Shown piece after piece: positions 63,619-64,000 of a DNA stretch of 64,000 nucleotides. The position numbers and the translations under genes are program-made. Position 1 is the stretch's first letter; every line of letters begins with the position of its first letter. Source of the stretch: Bacteroidota bacterium (lineage in GTDB: Bacteria; Bacteroidota; Bacteroidia; Cytophagales; Cyclobacteriaceae); contig JAFDYV010000002.1 of NCBI GenBank assembly GCA_018267275.1, positions 290,846 through 354,845 of the forward strand, read 5' to 3'. The notes beneath the pieces were generated by a model. That model had not been told where the DNA came from and did no database searches. It saw only the letters and a list, made by a program, of their open reading frames with translations.

Positions 63619-64000
63619 CATGGTATGGATATTTGAGGTCAATGACCGATTATGAAACACAAAAGCTTGTATTGTGTTGGTTTACTGCGCAAATTTTACT
63701 GTAAATGTACCCACAAAGCTGATGTGCGTTAAAACAGCAGACCAAAAGATTCCTCGCTGCCCTCGGAATGACAAAATCTAAATTGAACTCAGCCTGCGAG
63801 ATAAGATTCATGAAATACGCACCTGATTGGAAAACAATCTCTCAGTCATCGCATAAGGGGCCTTGAAGATTCTGCAAGGCGGTGCGGCAGGCTGTGGGTG
63901 CAGAAGATTCCCAGCCCCGTTGCGGTGACGAACGCCCAGCGCTTGAGCGCGCGCGATAGCGCAAAGAGAGTTTTCACTTTTCTTTTGCATGCCCAAAAGA
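63619..64000. other. Gene-free right end with short hairpins
   Basis: No convincing gene is visible in this stretch. It holds GCCTTG (63860-63865) with CAAGGC (63875-63880), a GC-rich alternating tract near 63937-63961 and the common spacer word CCTCGGAATGACA near 63759. A frame on the minus strand (63808-63996) has an Ala/Arg/Pro-rich product and no family resemblance. Confidence 0.5.

Noticed and set aside
63808..63996. Possible small gene on the minus strand at the right end
   Set aside because: The product is low in complexity (Ala, Arg, Pro), the frame overlaps hairpin repeats and no family is recognisable.

Overview
The window reads as chromosomal DNA of a member of the Bacteroidota, most likely a Cytophagales-type aerobe. 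The evidence is a set of families typical of that group (DUF4290, GSCFA, DUF6090, DUF1573, TPR/PD40/OmpA proteins, the long form of IspG), almost no Shine-Dalgarno sequences, and repeated TAnnTTTG elements, the Bacteroidota -7 promoter motif, just before start codons. Menaquinone genes, 4-hydroxyphenylpyruvate dioxygenase and an electron-transfer flavoprotein fit a respiring heterotroph. No rRNA, tRNA, CRISPR array or transposase gene was found.

Layout. 1-2007: a three-module TIR/DUF4062-like protein, the first codons of a gene running off the left edge, and a GxxExxY gene whose ends lie in inverted repeats. 2010-9111: an Npt1-like carrier fused to HEAT repeats and a cyclic-nucleotide-binding-like domain, a TPR/PD40/OmpA protein, and queA. 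9112-14084: menC and menE separated by an accessory patch (86-residue protein, 8-bp tandem repeat, LexA-like XRE/S24 repressor, frameshifted retropepsin-like gene), then a GSCFA gene. 14215-17907: exonuclease III, DUF6090 protein, small lipoprotein, histidine kinase. 18144-23023: a tightly overlapping pcrA, antitoxin, PIN toxin, DUF4290, murA operon. 23118-28203: DUF4442, DUF3109, Kazal protein, rpsF-rpsR-rplI with a clear terminator, coiled-coil membrane protein, methyltransferase, apaG. 28283-39293: ung, phosphosugar mutase, cupin, hpd, a protein of unknown function, trpS, DUF1573, etfBA, a bifunctional-nuclease-like protein, a nucleoside transporter and a ParE-type toxin/antitoxin pair.

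39358-50922 is the most interesting region: a co-directional alpha-glucan cluster with a GH13 amylase lipoprotein, GlgE, a TreS-maltokinase fusion, GlgB and a GH57/DUF3536 enzyme. GlgE, GlgB, the GH57 enzyme and the maltokinase half keep their key residues. The TreS half has Pro (residue 204) where the GH13 nucleophile Asp belongs, with further changes near the active site. The GlgE pathway here may therefore not be fed by trehalose isomerisation, and the amylase-like domain may be a pseudoenzyme attached to maltokinase.

51034-64000: a secreted NTF2-like protein, PPK2, an LRR protein, gyrB, ppk1, a GH30 lipoprotein and an alpha/beta hydrolase lipoprotein bracketed by an inverted pair of REP-like repeats, ispG, and a small membrane protein. 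Polyphosphate (ppk1, ppk2) and alpha-glucan storage genes therefore lie within about 20 kb of each other.
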